Notes: generated by a model not told the origin, from the sequence alone. A stretch of DNA of 21,712 bases from CAYLNH01 sp964384625 (GCA_964384625.1 CAYLNH010000107.1:1-21712); one strand, 5' to 3'; shown: positions 8,231-16,749, numbered from the stretch's first letter. Numbers and translations: made by a program.

Positions 8231-8262
8231 AAAACCCCGCCGGGATTGCTCCCGGCGGGGTT
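8231..8262 (-). terminator. Rho-independent terminator of the isomerase operon
   Basis: On the minus strand AACCCCGCCGGG pairs with CCCGGCGGGGTT (12 bp, 6-nt loop) and runs directly into TTTT. It lies 27 nt past the stop of the minus-strand isomerase gene. The perfect stem may also stop plus-strand transcripts arriving from the aas gene, though the U-tract is on the minus side. Confidence 0.88.
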
Positions 8263-8288
8263 GAATGTGCTGTCGCGGTCGGGACGAC

Positions 8289-9332
<1,044 letters not shown>

Positions 9333-9370
9333 ATCGATTTCCTTGTCTTGCTGTCGATCGTGAAAATGAA

Positions 9371-9394
9371 ACCGACGCCCGTCCGGGGGCGCCG
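9371..9394 (-). other. Hairpin between oxidoreductase and isomerase genes
   Basis: In the 76-bp gap, CCGACGCCC and GGGCGCCGG can pair with one mismatch. There is no U-tract. It may be a processing or partial attenuation site that sets the ratio of the two products; evidence is structural only. Confidence 0.3.
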
Positions 9395-9408
9395 GCAGGA
9401 GGACGTTG

Positions 9409-10578
9409 TTACTTCGGCATCTTGACCCATTTGGCGCCGGCTTTGCCGGACTTGACGCAGGTCTCGATAAACTGCATGCCGCGGACGCCGTCCTTGACCG
9501 TCGGGAAGTCCTTGGCCAACGGATCGACCTTGGTCCGGTCCAGCCGGGCGCGAACGGTGTCGGCGAAGTTGCAGTAGAGGTTGGCCATCGCTTCGAAGAA
9601 AGCTTCGGGGTGGCCGAACGGCAGACGGGTTGCACGGCCGGCGGCCGGGCTTTTCGCGCCGATGTAGTCATTGCCGCGGCGCCAGACTTCGACCGGACCG
9701 TCAATCTGCCGGACGTACAGGTAGTTCGGGTGCTCCTGGTGCCATTCCAGGCTCTTTTCATCGCCGTACACCCAGATGGCCAGACCGTTCTCTTCGCCGA
9801 TGGAAATCTGACTGGCGAACAGGATGCCCTTGGCGCCCTTGTTGAAACGTACCAGGCAGTTGGCGTCGTCTTCCAGACGGCGACCCTTGACGAAGGTCGT
9901 GAAGTCGGCGCAGACTTCTTTGATCTTCAGACCGGTGATATATTCGGCCAGGTTTTCAGCGTGCGAACCGATGTCGCCGATGCAGCTTGAGGAACCGGCC
10001 TGTTTCGGGTCGGTACGCCAGGCGGCCTGCTGCTGGCCTTCCTTGTCGATCGGCTTGATCAGCCAGCCCTGCGGGTATTGCACGACGACCTTGAGGATCT
10101 TGCCGAGGTCGCCCTGCTTGACCATGTCTTTGGCCAGCTTGACCATCGGGTAGCCGGTGTAGTTATGGTTCAACGCGAAAACCGTGCGATGCTTCCGCAC
10201 CAGGTCCTGCAGCTTCTTCGCCTGGTCGACGTCCATCGTCATCGGTTTCTCGCAGAAGATGTGGAAGCCCGCTTCGATGAACATCCTGGCGATCGGGAAG
10301 TGGGAGCTGTTCGGCGTCGTGATCGAGACGAAGTCGATGCGCTCGTCTTCCGGCAGTGCGGTCTCGCCGGCGATCATCTCGTCGACCGTGTCGTAGACGC
10401 GTTGTTTCGGGAGGAAGAGTTCGCGACCCATCTGGCGGGATTTCTTCGGGTCGATGTCGAAGCAGCCGGCGACCAGTTCAATTTGGCCGTCCATGGCAGC
10501 CGCTTTACGGTGTACCTCGCCGATGAACGCGCCGGGACCACCACCTACCATGCCCATACGGAGTTTGCGTTTTACCAT
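9409..10578 (-). CDS. Gfo/Idh/MocA-family oxidoreductase, first gene of isomerase operon
   Basis: A protein of 389 residues. The Rossmann start MGMVGGGPGAFIGEVHR (about 8-24) has the GGGPGAFIGxVHR form seen in Gfo/Idh enzymes acting on unusual sugars. FCEKPM carries the catalytic-type Lys111, and CIGDIGSHAENL gives Asp202 and His206. The length is typical of the family. The start is clear: AAGGAG lies 8 nt before the ATG. It is co-directional with the isomerase downstream. By family knowledge it would oxidise a hydroxyl of a sugar or sugar acid with NAD(P)+ in the cytoplasm, with the isomerase acting next. It differs strongly from the other Gfo/Idh protein in this window (323 residues), so they are not recent duplicates. 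Confidence 0.92.
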   Translation of the reverse strand: MVKRKLRMGMVGGGPGAFIGEVHRKAAAMDGQIELVAGCFDIDPKKSRQMGRELFLPKQRVYDTVDEMIAGETALPEDERIDFVSITTPNSSHFPIARMFIEAGFHIFCEKPMTMDVDQAKKLQDLVRKHRTVFALNHNYTGYPMVKLAKDMVKQGDLGKILKVVVQYPQGWLIKPIDKEGQQQAAWRTDPKQAGSSSCIGDIGSHAENLAEYITGLKIKEVCADFTTFVKGRRLEDDANCLVRFNKGAKGILFASQISIGEENGLAIWVYGDEKSLEWHQEHPNYLYVRQIDGPVEVWRRGNDYIGAKSPAAGRATRLPFGHPEAFFEAMANLYCNFADTVRARLDRTKVDPLAKDFPTVKDGVRGMQFIETCVKSGKAGAKWVKMPK

Positions 10579-11023
10579 GCTGTCCTCTCCTTTGTTGCGT
10601 TGTTGGATAACACCCAAATTCGTTCCGCCCGGCCTCCTCCCTGACCGAACCCTGGACCTCCTGCCCCACGTATCAGAATGTGTACCTTAGGGGTCAGTGA
10701 GGGCTTTTCAAACCCGGACCGCCGGCATTCTGGGAGGGGCTCCGATGCAGCGTCATCTGCCTTGTGCACGCCGCACAATGCGGGGCCTGCTCACGCAAGG
10801 GCGCCAAGCGCCATTCAATCTTCTGCGCCGCCGGCGCACCTCGTGGGGGTGCAGGGGGCCACTGCGGCTGCCAGGTCCGCCGTGGCGGAGCTGTGGTGCG
10901 GGGCAGAGCCCCATTCTCTGCGCGCAGCGGCATTGTGTCTTCCCCATACAGACCGAGTTTGCCTTTGTTCAGTTGCTCCCGGAGTGAGAAACTCGTTTTG
11001 GGGACGTTGATCTTTGACCGCTG
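10579..11023. other. Hairpin-rich non-coding spacer
   Basis: No gene is supported. The visible structures are TGCGCCG/CGGCGCA (10824-10838), TCCGCC/GGCGGA (10876-10889) and GGGGC/GCCCC (10900-10912). Open frames here have no ribosome sites and no family resemblance. The part next to 10578 must hold the promoter of the oxidoreductase-isomerase operon, but I find no convincing boxes. Confidence 0.6.
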
Positions 11024-11190
11024 ACCAACCGCCGCGCGGCGTAGCCCCGACGCGCAAGCGGTCGGGGCGAAGACCGATGACGATGTCCCAGACAAAAGTC
11101 GGGGATGCGCGGTCGAGACGACCGCGACCACGCTCGGAAGCAGACCGTCTGAAACGGTCTGCAGGACTTCTGTCGGCGGCATCAATGACC
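11024..11190 (-). repeat. 167-nt hairpin-array element, copy 2 (inverted copy of 3971-4137)
   Basis: Read on the minus strand it aligns without gaps to 3971-4137 (152 of 167 identical by my count). The first hairpin is perfect here (GCAGACCGT/ACGGTCTGC). The third is damaged by a T, while the last is extended to CCCCGAC/GTCGGGG. It begins 10 nt after the rnhB stop codon, in the sense of rnhB, just as copy 1 follows its upstream gene in sense. Confidence 0.85.
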
Positions 11191-11200
11191 CATGACCGTC

Positions 11201-11854
11201 CTACAATCCCAGGTCCAACTGGCGGGAGTCGCGGATAATCTCGCCGACCGGGGCGAAGCTGCGGCGATGCAGCGGGCAGGGGCCGTTGTGGCGCAGGGCC
11301 CGAAGATGGCTCCTGGTGCCGTAGCCCTTGTGATCGGCGAAATCGTAGCCCGGATATTCCGCGTCATACTGCGCCATCAACCGGTCGCGGTGGACCTTGG
11401 CGATGATGCTTGCTGCCGCGATACAGGCGCACTTGGCGTCGCCTTTGACCACATTGATTGCGGGGCAGTGCATGCCGTCCACGGGGTTGCCGTCGATAAA
11501 GGCGAGGTCCGCGTCGGCGATTGCCGCCGCGCAATCGCGCATGCCCTTGATCGTCGCCCGCAGGATATTGAGTTGATCAATGATTTCGGCATCGATCACC
11601 GCGACCGACCAATGGATGTCGGGGTCCTCGGTGATCAGTGGGAAGAGCGTTTTCCGCGTCTTCTCGGAGAGCTGCTTGGAGTCGTTGAGCGCTTCCAGTT
11701 CCTTCCCGGCGGGCAGGGCAACAGCCGCGACAACCACCGGTCCAGCCAACGGTCCGCGCCCGGCTTCATCGATGCCGATCACCTTCTGGTAGCCGGCTGC
11801 ACGGGCCAGGGTCTCGTATTCGTAAAGGGTGACTGGGTCCAGCGGGAGATCCAT
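11201..11854 (-). CDS. rnhB: Ribonuclease HII
   Basis: A protein of 217 residues that cuts the RNA strand of RNA-DNA hybrids and removes misincorporated ribonucleotides from DNA. The four acidic active-site residues are present: Asp29 and Glu30 in GIDEAGRGPLAGP, Asp121 in AFIDGN, and Asp139 in KGDAKC. The conserved NDSKQLSE, ASIIAKVHRD and HKGYGTRSH motifs follow. The start chosen is the ATG of MDLPLDP; a GTG 18 nt upstream (11872) is possible, and neither has a clear ribosome site. It lies downstream of rplS in the common rpsP-trmD-rplS-rnhB order, but a terminator at 11982-12015 separates it, so it may rely on read-through or its own promoter. Confidence 0.95.
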   Translation of the reverse strand: MDLPLDPVTLYEYETLARAAGYQKVIGIDEAGRGPLAGPVVVAAVALPAGKELEALNDSKQLSEKTRKTLFPLITEDPDIHWSVAVIDAEIIDQLNILRATIKGMRDCAAAIADADLAFIDGNPVDGMHCPAINVVKGDAKCACIAAASIIAKVHRDRLMAQYDAEYPGYDFADHKGYGTRSHLRALRHNGPCPLHRRSFAPVGEIIRDSRQLDLGL

Positions 11855-11981
11855 GCAGGTAAGGGAATGCACGCGGCCAAGTATTCAAGGTGTCTGGCAT
11901 CAGGGCGTCTGGATTGCGATCGCCGCTGATTGCGACCGAGACGAGGGAATCTCGGGGCGGCAGGTGCGGGGCGTTCCGGCC

Positions 11982-12015
11982 AAAAGAAAACGCCGCCGGC
12001 TGGCCGGCGGCGTTT
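11982..12015 (-). terminator. Rho-independent terminator after rplS
   Basis: On the minus strand AAACGCCGCCGGC pairs with GCCGGCGGCGTTT with only a 2-nt centre (the innermost pairs must open to make a loop), followed by TTTTCTTTT. It begins 25 nt after the rplS stop codon and ends the rpsP-khpA-trmD-rplS transcript. Confidence 0.88.
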
Positions 12016-12039
12016 CAAATCATCACGAGTAAGCTGGGC

Positions 12040-12396
12040 TTACTTCTTGCCGCGCAGTTTGGTCTTGACGCGGGCGGCTTTGCCGACGCGTTCCCGCAAG
12101 TAGTAGAGCTTGGCCCGACGGACATCGCCGCGGTTCTCCACTTCGATCTTGGTGACCCGCGGGCTGTGCAGGGGGAAGACGCGTTCCACACCGACGCCGT
12201 AAGATACGCGCCGGACGGTGAACGATTCGTTCGAGCCGCCGCCGCGACGGCTGATGACCGTACCGGCAAAGACCTGGATGCGTTCTTTCCCGCCTTCCAC
12301 GATCTTCACGTGCACGCGGACGGCATCGCCGACGCCGAATTCCGGGACGTCGTCTTTCATCTGTTCTTTATTGATCTTGTCAACGATCGGATTCAT
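12040..12396 (-). CDS. rplS: 50S ribosomal protein L19
   Basis: A protein of 118 residues, normal for L19, which sits at the interface of the ribosomal subunits. The family pattern is clear: MNPIVDKINKEQ, PEFGVGDAVRVHVKI, RIQVFAGTVISRRGGG, SYGVGVERVFPLHSPR and RRAKLYYLRERVGKAARVK. The ATG at 12396 is chosen because GGAG lies 9 nt upstream and the protein then begins like other L19 proteins; an ATG at 12411 would add five residues. Its start overlaps the end of trmD by 17 nt, so the two are translationally coupled. A strong terminator follows. Confidence 0.97.
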   Translation of the reverse strand: MNPIVDKINKEQMKDDVPEFGVGDAVRVHVKIVEGGKERIQVFAGTVISRRGGGSNESFTVRRVSYGVGVERVFPLHSPRVTKIEVENRGDVRRAKLYYLRERVGKAARVKTKLRGKK

Positions 12397-13093
12397 CGGT
12401 TCGATCTCCATGTTCCTGTTCTGTGTTTTCAAGCAAATCCGGACGGCGCCGGCGCGTCCGCTCGAGCGCCTGCGCCCGACGCCAATCGGCGATGGCCTGG
12501 TGGTTGCCGGACAATAAAACATCCGGCACCGGGCGGCCCCGGAAGACCTCCGGCCGCGTGTACTGCGGGTACTCCAGCAGTCCGTCGCTGAAGGATTCCT
12601 CAACAACGGAGTCTTCGCAGCCAAGAACTCCCGGCAACAGTCTGACGACGGCGTCGGTCACCACCATGGCGCCGAGGTTGCCGTTGGTCAGAACGTAGTC
12701 GCCAATCGAAATTTCTTCATCGACGAGGTCCAGTCGGACGCGTTCGTCGATGCCTTCATAATGTCCGCAGACCATGATCAGGTGCGATTCGGTCGCCAGT
12801 GTTCGGGCTTTTGCCTGAACGAACTGATCGCCCTGCGGGCAGAGCAAAATCACTTTACTGTCGTCGCGGCGACAGCTCTCAACCGCCTGGAACAGCGGTT
12901 CGGGCTTCATGACCATGCCGGCGCCGCCGCCGTAAGGGCGGTCGTCCACGGTACGGTGTTTATCCGTGGTAAAATCGCGCAAATCGATCAGGTTGATCTC
13001 GACCTGTCCCCGGTCTTGGGCGCGCTTGATGATGGACTCGGTCAGCGGGCCCCGGAACATTGCCGGGAAGATCGTGATGATGTCGATGCGCAT
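12380..13093 (-). CDS. trmD: tRNA (guanine-N1)-methyltransferase TrmD
   Basis: A protein of 237 residues that makes m1G37 in tRNAs, which prevents frameshifting. It is a SPOUT enzyme with a trefoil knot. Family motifs are intact: RPYGGGAGMVMKPEP (52-66), CGHYEGIDERV (109-119), EISIGDYVLTNGNLGAM (127-143), Arg151 in RLLPGVLG and Asp170 in SFSDGLLEYPQYTRP, which match the residues known to be catalytic in E. coli TrmD (Arg154, Asp169). It starts 2 nt after the khpA-like stop codon and overlaps rplS by 17 nt. rimM, the usual gene before trmD, is not there. Confidence 0.97.
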   Translation of the reverse strand: MRIDIITIFPAMFRGPLTESIIKRAQDRGQVEINLIDLRDFTTDKHRTVDDRPYGGGAGMVMKPEPLFQAVESCRRDDSKVILLCPQGDQFVQAKARTLATESHLIMVCGHYEGIDERVRLDLVDEEISIGDYVLTNGNLGAMVVTDAVVRLLPGVLGCEDSVVEESFSDGLLEYPQYTRPEVFRGRPVPDVLLSGNHQAIADWRRAQALERTRRRRPDLLENTEQEHGDRTDESDR

Positions 13094-13095
13094 GG

Positions 13096-13443
13096 CTACG
13101 GCTCGACGATTTCGATCTTCCGCAGCCTGATCTTATTCCGCGCCGCGGCATCTGTCGCCAGATGCCGGATGGCGCCGATGGTCTTTCCGTTCTTACCGAT
13201 GACGCGGCCCATGTCGCTTTTGCCGCAGTGGACGCGGATCGAGAGATTGTTGCCATTGTCTTCGGACTCAATCCGCACCTTATCGGCCTCACTGGCCAGA
13301 CCGCGAATGAGGAACTCAACGAGTCCGACGGGATCGGGGCCTTCGGGTTGGGCCTGGGGTTTGGGTTGCGGTTGCGGTTCCGGTGTTTCGTCGTCGGCGT
13401 CGTCGGCAGAGCCGAACAACTTGGAGAGAAGTCGTACTACCAT
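13096..13443 (-). CDS. khpA: KhpA-like KH-domain RNA-binding protein with N-terminal extension
   Basis: A protein of 115 residues. Residues about 38-115 form one KH domain of the KhpA/YlqC family, with VEFLIRGLA, RVHCGKSDMGRVIGKNGKTI and the RNA-binding loop I-G-K-N-G (82-86). Family members bind RNA, often with KhpB, and are usually about 75-80 residues. Here about 37 extra residues precede the domain: MVVRLLSKLFG, an acidic stretch and a Pro-Gln-Lys run. No internal in-frame ATG sits at the usual domain start, so the extension is probably real. Its place between rpsP and trmD is typical. No ribosome site is evident; it lies 35 bp after rpsP. Confidence 0.92.
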   Translation of the reverse strand: MVVRLLSKLFGSADDADDETPEPQPQPKPQAQPEGPDPVGLVEFLIRGLASEADKVRIESEDNGNNLSIRVHCGKSDMGRVIGKNGKTIGAIRHLATDAAARNKIRLRKIEIVEP

Positions 13444-13478
13444 GGGTCAAAGTCCGCGTTTGAGCAGGGAGGGGTGTG

Positions 13479-14192
13479 CTATTTTTTCTCGGCGTCTTCG
13501 GCGGCGGCCTCTTCCTTGGCCGGCTTTTCTTCGGCAGCAGCCTCTTCCTTGGCCGGCTTTTCTTCGGCAGCGGCCTCTTCCTTGGCCGGCTTTTCTTCGG
13601 CGGCGGCCTCTTCCTTGGCCGGCTTTTCTTCGGCGGCGGTCTCTTCCTTGGCCGGCTTTTCTTCGGCAGCGGCCTCTTCCTTGGCCGGCTTTTCTTCGGC
13701 AGCNNNNNNNNNNNNNNNNNNNNNNNNNNNNNNNNNNNNNNNNNNNNNNNNNNNNNNNNNNNNNNNNNNNNNNNNNNNNNNNNNNNNNNNNNNNNNNNNN
13801 NNNGCCTCTTCCTTGGCCGGCTTTTCTTCGGCAGCGGCCTCTTCCTTGGCCGGCTTTTCTTCGGCAGCAGCCTCTTCCTCGGCCGGCTTTCCTTCGGCGG
13901 GCTTGGGCGGCGGCGCCTGCTTCTTGCCGGGCGTCGGTTCGCTCGGTTTCAGCGGGGGGGCTTCGCCCTTGGCGCGCTTGATGATAGCGGCCACCGTTTC
14001 ACTCGGCTGGGCGCCGTTGCTGAGCCAGTGCTCCGCCCGCTCGAGGTCGATCTCCTCCTTGTCATGGCGAGGGTCGTAGTGGCCCAGAATTTCAATGAAG
14101 CGACCGTTGCGCGGGCTGCGCGAATCGGTTGCGACGATACGGAAGCAGGCCTTCCTGCGGCTTCCGCTCCGGCGTAAACGAAGTTTAACCAT
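13479..14192 (-). CDS. rpsP: 30S ribosomal protein S16 with long repetitive tail (contains assembly gap)
   Basis: Residues 1 to about 80 are a complete S16 (MVKLRLRRSGSRRKACFRIV, SRSPRNGRFIEILGHYDP, GAQPSETV), which helps assemble the 30S subunit. A Pro-Lys linker follows, then a tail of 11-residue units (EEKPAKEEAAA type), each rich in Glu, Lys and Ala. At least eight near-identical copies plus one degenerate copy are visible, and the tail ends AEDAEKK. A 100-N gap lies inside the tail, so the true length is unknown; the frame shown stays open across it. The ATG at 14192 is preferred, with AAGGA about 11 nt upstream; a TTG at 14201 is less likely. It is the first gene of the rpsP-khpA-trmD-rplS operon. 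Confidence 0.93.
   Translation of the reverse strand: MVKLRLRRSGSRRKACFRIVATDSRSPRNGRFIEILGHYDPRHDKEEIDLERAEHWLSNGAQPSETVAAIIKRAKGEAPPLKPSEPTPGKKQAPPPKPAEGKPAEEEAAAEEKPAKEEAAAEEKPAKEEXXXXXXXXXXXXXXXXXXXXXXXXXXXXXXXXXXAAEEKPAKEEAAAEEKPAKEETAAEEKPAKEEAAAEEKPAKEEAAAEEKPAKEEAAAEEKPAKEEAAAEDAEKK
13500..13900 (-). repeat. 33-bp tandem repeats coding the S16 tail
   Basis: The unit is 33 bp (CTTCCTTGGCCGGCTTTTCT on the plus strand plus a GC-rich alanine-codon part). Copies are nearly identical in DNA, differing mostly at alanine third positions and in one Ala-to-Thr change. This indicates recent expansion by slippage or unequal crossing-over. Six full copies lie at 13500-13703 and two between 13804 and about 13870, followed by a degenerate unit. 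Confidence 0.9.
13704..13803. other. Assembly gap of 100 N inside the rpsP repeats
   Basis: Exactly 100 undetermined bases. The flanks are in repeat phase if the missing length is 1 plus a multiple of 33; 100 equals 1 + 3 x 33, so the frame survives. 100 N is also the common placeholder for an unknown gap, so the copy number cannot be read from it. Confidence 0.98.
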
Positions 14193-14239
14193 CGAACTCA
14201 AAGTCCTTTTCAGATTTTAGCTGACAAAGCAGTCGGTCC

Positions 14240-14261
14240 GGCGCCAAGACAGCACGGCGCC
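14240..14261 (-). promoter_or_regulatory. Small hairpin in the rpsP leader
   Basis: GGCGCC at 14240-14245 and again at 14256-14261 can pair around a 10-nt loop, inside the predicted 5' leader of the rpsP transcript. It could be an autoregulatory or stabilising structure; evidence is only the repeat. Confidence 0.25.
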
Positions 14262-14279
14262 AATTCGGTAAAGAGGCAT

Positions 14280-14307
14280 ACTATACAGACGTGATCCCCC
14301 GGCGCAA
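14280..14307 (-). promoter_or_regulatory. Candidate promoter of the rpsP operon
   Basis: On the minus strand TTGCGC (14302-14307) is followed after 16 nt by TATAGT (14280-14285). The -35 box is poor (TTG only), but the -10 box and the spacing are identical to the tRNA-Lys promoter. It would give a leader of about 80 nt. Confidence 0.5.
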
Positions 14308-14314
14308 CCGCAGT

Positions 14315-15259
14315 TCAGGGATTTTTCAGCTCTTCAGCGAAATGCGCAATCGTCTGTTTCAAGCCATGTTCCAGATCGACGGCCGGCATCCAGTCAAGCA
14401 GCTCCCGCGCCCGGGAAATATCCGGCCGCCGGCGCTGCGGATCATCCGCCGGCAAGGGATGGTGGACCAGCTTGGAACTGGAATTGGTCAGTCGGATCAC
14501 GGCTTCGGCCAACTCGCCGATGGTGTTTTCGGTTGGGTTCCCCAGGTTTACCGGGCCGATGATGTCCGGCGATGTGTTCATCATCCGAACCATGCCTTCG
14601 ATCAGGTCGTCGACATAGCAGAAGGACCGGGTCTGCGAGCCGTCGCCGTAGATCGTGATATTCTCGTGACGCAGGGCCTGGACAATGAAATTGCTGACCA
14701 CGCGGCCGTCGTTCGGATGCATCCGCGGTCCGTAGGTGTTGAAGATCCGGATGACCTTGATCTCAAGGCCGAGCTGCCGGTGGTAATCGAAGAACAGCGT
14801 TTCGGCGCAGCGCTTGCCTTCATCGTAACAGGATCGCGGTCCGATCGGGTTGACGTTACCCCAGTAATCCTCTGTCTGCGGATGAACCGCCGGGTCGCCG
14901 TAGACTTCAGACGTGGACGCCTGCAGGATTGGCACTTTCAGCCGTTTGGCCAGGCCCAATACGTTAATGGCTCCGTGGACGCTGGTCTTGGTGGTCTGGA
15001 TCGGGTCGTGCTGGTAGTGGATCGGCGAGGCCGGGCAAGCCAGATTGTAGATGCCGTCGACCTCGAGGTAGAGCGGAAAGGTCACATCGTGACGGATCAG
15101 CTCAAAGCGGGGATTGCCGATCAGGTGATGGATGTTCTGCTTGCGGCCGGTATAGAAGTTGTCGACGCACAGGACCTCGTGGCCGTCGGCCAGCAGGCGT
15201 TCACACAAGTGGGATCCCAGGAAGCCGCCGCCTCCCGTGACCAGAATCGTCTGGCCCAT
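14315..15259 (-). CDS. uxs: UDP-glucuronate decarboxylase (UDP-xylose synthase)
   Basis: A protein of 314 residues of the extended short-chain dehydrogenase family. It converts UDP-glucuronate to UDP-xylose with bound NAD+. The N-terminal TGGGGFLGSHLCE binds NAD; CVDNFYTGRKQNI, the family-typical DVTFPLYLEVDGIYNLACPA, STSEVYGDP, and Tyr145/Lys149 in SCYDEGKRCAE form the active site; RIFNTYGPRMHPNDGRVVSN is also diagnostic of Uxs. The start is supported by GGAGA 7 nt before the ATG. It lies 45 bp after the ankyrin gene on the same strand and may share its transcript. The product would feed xylose into surface polysaccharide or glycoprotein. Confidence 0.93.
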   Translation of the reverse strand: MGQTILVTGGGGFLGSHLCERLLADGHEVLCVDNFYTGRKQNIHHLIGNPRFELIRHDVTFPLYLEVDGIYNLACPASPIHYQHDPIQTTKTSVHGAINVLGLAKRLKVPILQASTSEVYGDPAVHPQTEDYWGNVNPIGPRSCYDEGKRCAETLFFDYHRQLGLEIKVIRIFNTYGPRMHPNDGRVVSNFIVQALRHENITIYGDGSQTRSFCYVDDLIEGMVRMMNTSPDIIGPVNLGNPTENTIGELAEAVIRLTNSSSKLVHHPLPADDPQRRRPDISRARELLDWMPAVDLEHGLKQTIAHFAEELKNP

Positions 15260-15304
15260 GGTTCTTCTCCGATACACGAATGGTTGATTCTCCGGGGACG
15301 GGGC

Positions 15305-16693
15305 TTACTGCGCCTGTCCTGATTCAGCGCCGCGGCCCTGCAGGAAGTAGATGATGGTCTTGTCGGCCATGTCCAGCGGGGTCTCGCCGCCTTTGGTTCT
15401 GGCGTTGATTTCGGCGCCGGCCTCCAACAGTACACGGGCGACATCGGTATTGCCGCTGCGGGCAGCCTGGTGCAGTGGCGTCAAGCCATAGCCGTCCGGG
15501 GCGTTGGGATCGGATTTGGCGACAATCAGCATGTCGGCCATTTCGGCAGTGGTGGCATAGTGCAGGGGGATCTTGCCGGTTTCGTCGCGAGCGCCGACAT
15601 CCGCCCCGCCGTCCAGCAGAAATTCGGCAGTTTCGACGTATCCGTTCTCGGCGGCGTGATGCAGCGGCGTGGCCTGCATGTAATCCTTGCTGTTGACCTC
15701 GGCGCCGAGTTCCAGCAGCAGGGCGACGGTTTCCGCCTGGCCGTGATCCACCGCCATATGCAGCGGGGTGCGGTTGCCCTGGCCGCGGATCTCGAGGTCC
15801 GCCTGGCCTTTGGTGACCAGCACTTTGATCGTGTTCTCATGGCCGTTTCGGGCGGCATAGTGGATCGGGACATTCTTGCGGTCATCGCGCAAATCGGGTT
15901 TGGCGCCTTGTTTGAGCAGTTCCAGGGCGACTTTGGCCTGGCCGCGCAGACTGGCCAGACCCAGCGGCGTATACGTCTTCTCCAGACCGCCTTCCTCGAA
16001 CGTCACCATTCTATTGAGACGTTCCGGCGCCATGGTGGCGATGAACCCGATCGTGGCCATGTCTTCGTTGACGACCGCCTGAGCCATATCTTCTGTCTGT
16101 GCCCGGGCCGTCTGCCGGCGGACATAGATGTAGCCGGCCAGGACAATCCCGGCGCCGGCCAGGAAACCGCCGACCACCAGAACCAGCACAACCCGTTTGA
16201 GCCAGCGCAGCGGGCCGCTCTTCTTCTTCGTTTCCCCCTCGTCCTCGTCCTCCATCGACTCCATTGCCGTCTGCGTCTCGCGCTCCTTCTTCGAGCGCGC
16301 GACTTCCGCCGCGATTTCCGCCCGCAGATCGCCGAGGGTTTCTTCTTCCTTGGGACGAGCCTCCTGCGGGACTGCGGGGAGTGTTGGATCAGGCGGTGCC
16401 GGAATGGCAATCCGGGTGCGAACGGGCTTGTCGTCTGCCGTTGCTTCCGGTTCCGGTTCAGCGGCCGGTTCGGGTTTGGGTTCCGGCTTGGGTTCGGGTT
16501 CCGGTTGTGCCCGCGGTGCGTTCGGATCCAGGCTCAACCCGGAAATTCTGGCCAGCGGACTGGAATGGTCTACCTCGGCGCCCTGCAGATTCGACAGATC
16601 GCCGCCGACCATCTTGGGGCCCTTCTTTTCGGGCGCCGGCTTGTCCGGTACGGCTTCCGCATCGTCGTCAGTTGGCTTGGCATCGTCGGCCAT
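15305..16693 (-). CDS. Single-pass membrane protein with ankyrin repeats
   Basis: A protein of 462 residues. Residues 1 to about 165 are low in complexity: acidic, with a Pro-Glu-Lys run and a charged helix before the membrane. One transmembrane helix follows at about 167-190 (VVLVLVVGGFLAGAGIVLAG), flanked by KR on the N side, so the N-part is predicted cytoplasmic and the C-part periplasmic. The C-part carries about seven ankyrin units (TPLGLASL, VPIHYAARNGH, TPLHMAVDHGQ, TPLHHAAENGY, a short IPLHYAT unit, TPLHQAARSGN, TPLDMAD cap), a protein-binding surface; partners are unknown. The start MADDAKPT has no strong ribosome site. A candidate promoter lies just upstream. It diverges from the Ste24-like gene and precedes uxs. 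Confidence 0.85.
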   Translation of the reverse strand: MADDAKPTDDDAEAVPDKPAPEKKGPKMVGGDLSNLQGAEVDHSSPLARISGLSLDPNAPRAQPEPEPKPEPKPEPAAEPEPEATADDKPVRTRIAIPAPPDPTLPAVPQEARPKEEETLGDLRAEIAAEVARSKKERETQTAMESMEDEDEGETKKKSGPLRWLKRVVLVLVVGGFLAGAGIVLAGYIYVRRQTARAQTEDMAQAVVNEDMATIGFIATMAPERLNRMVTFEEGGLEKTYTPLGLASLRGQAKVALELLKQGAKPDLRDDRKNVPIHYAARNGHENTIKVLVTKGQADLEIRGQGNRTPLHMAVDHGQAETVALLLELGAEVNSKDYMQATPLHHAAENGYVETAEFLLDGGADVGARDETGKIPLHYATTAEMADMLIVAKSDPNAPDGYGLTPLHQAARSGNTDVARVLLEAGAEINARTKGGETPLDMADKTIIYFLQGRGAESGQAQ

Positions 16694-16721
16694 CGCGCAG
16701 TACCCCAGAATCTCTCCCCGT

Positions 16722-16749
16722 ACTATACCGGCACTCCAACATGAGTCCA
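16722..16749 (-). promoter_or_regulatory. Candidate promoter of the ankyrin-uxs transcript
   Basis: On the minus strand TGGACT (16744-16749) is followed after 16 nt by TATAGT (16722-16727). The -10 box and the spacing match those before tRNA-Lys and rpsP. The leader would be about 20 nt. Confidence 0.45.

Noticed and set aside
10694..11185. 163-codon minus-strand frame across the spacer
   Set aside because: It consists of the hairpin element plus hairpin-rich spacer, with no family resemblance and no ribosome site.
13500..13900. Possible CRISPR array because of regular 33-bp repeats
   Set aside because: The repeats are directly tandem without spacers, in frame with rpsP, and code for the S16 tail.
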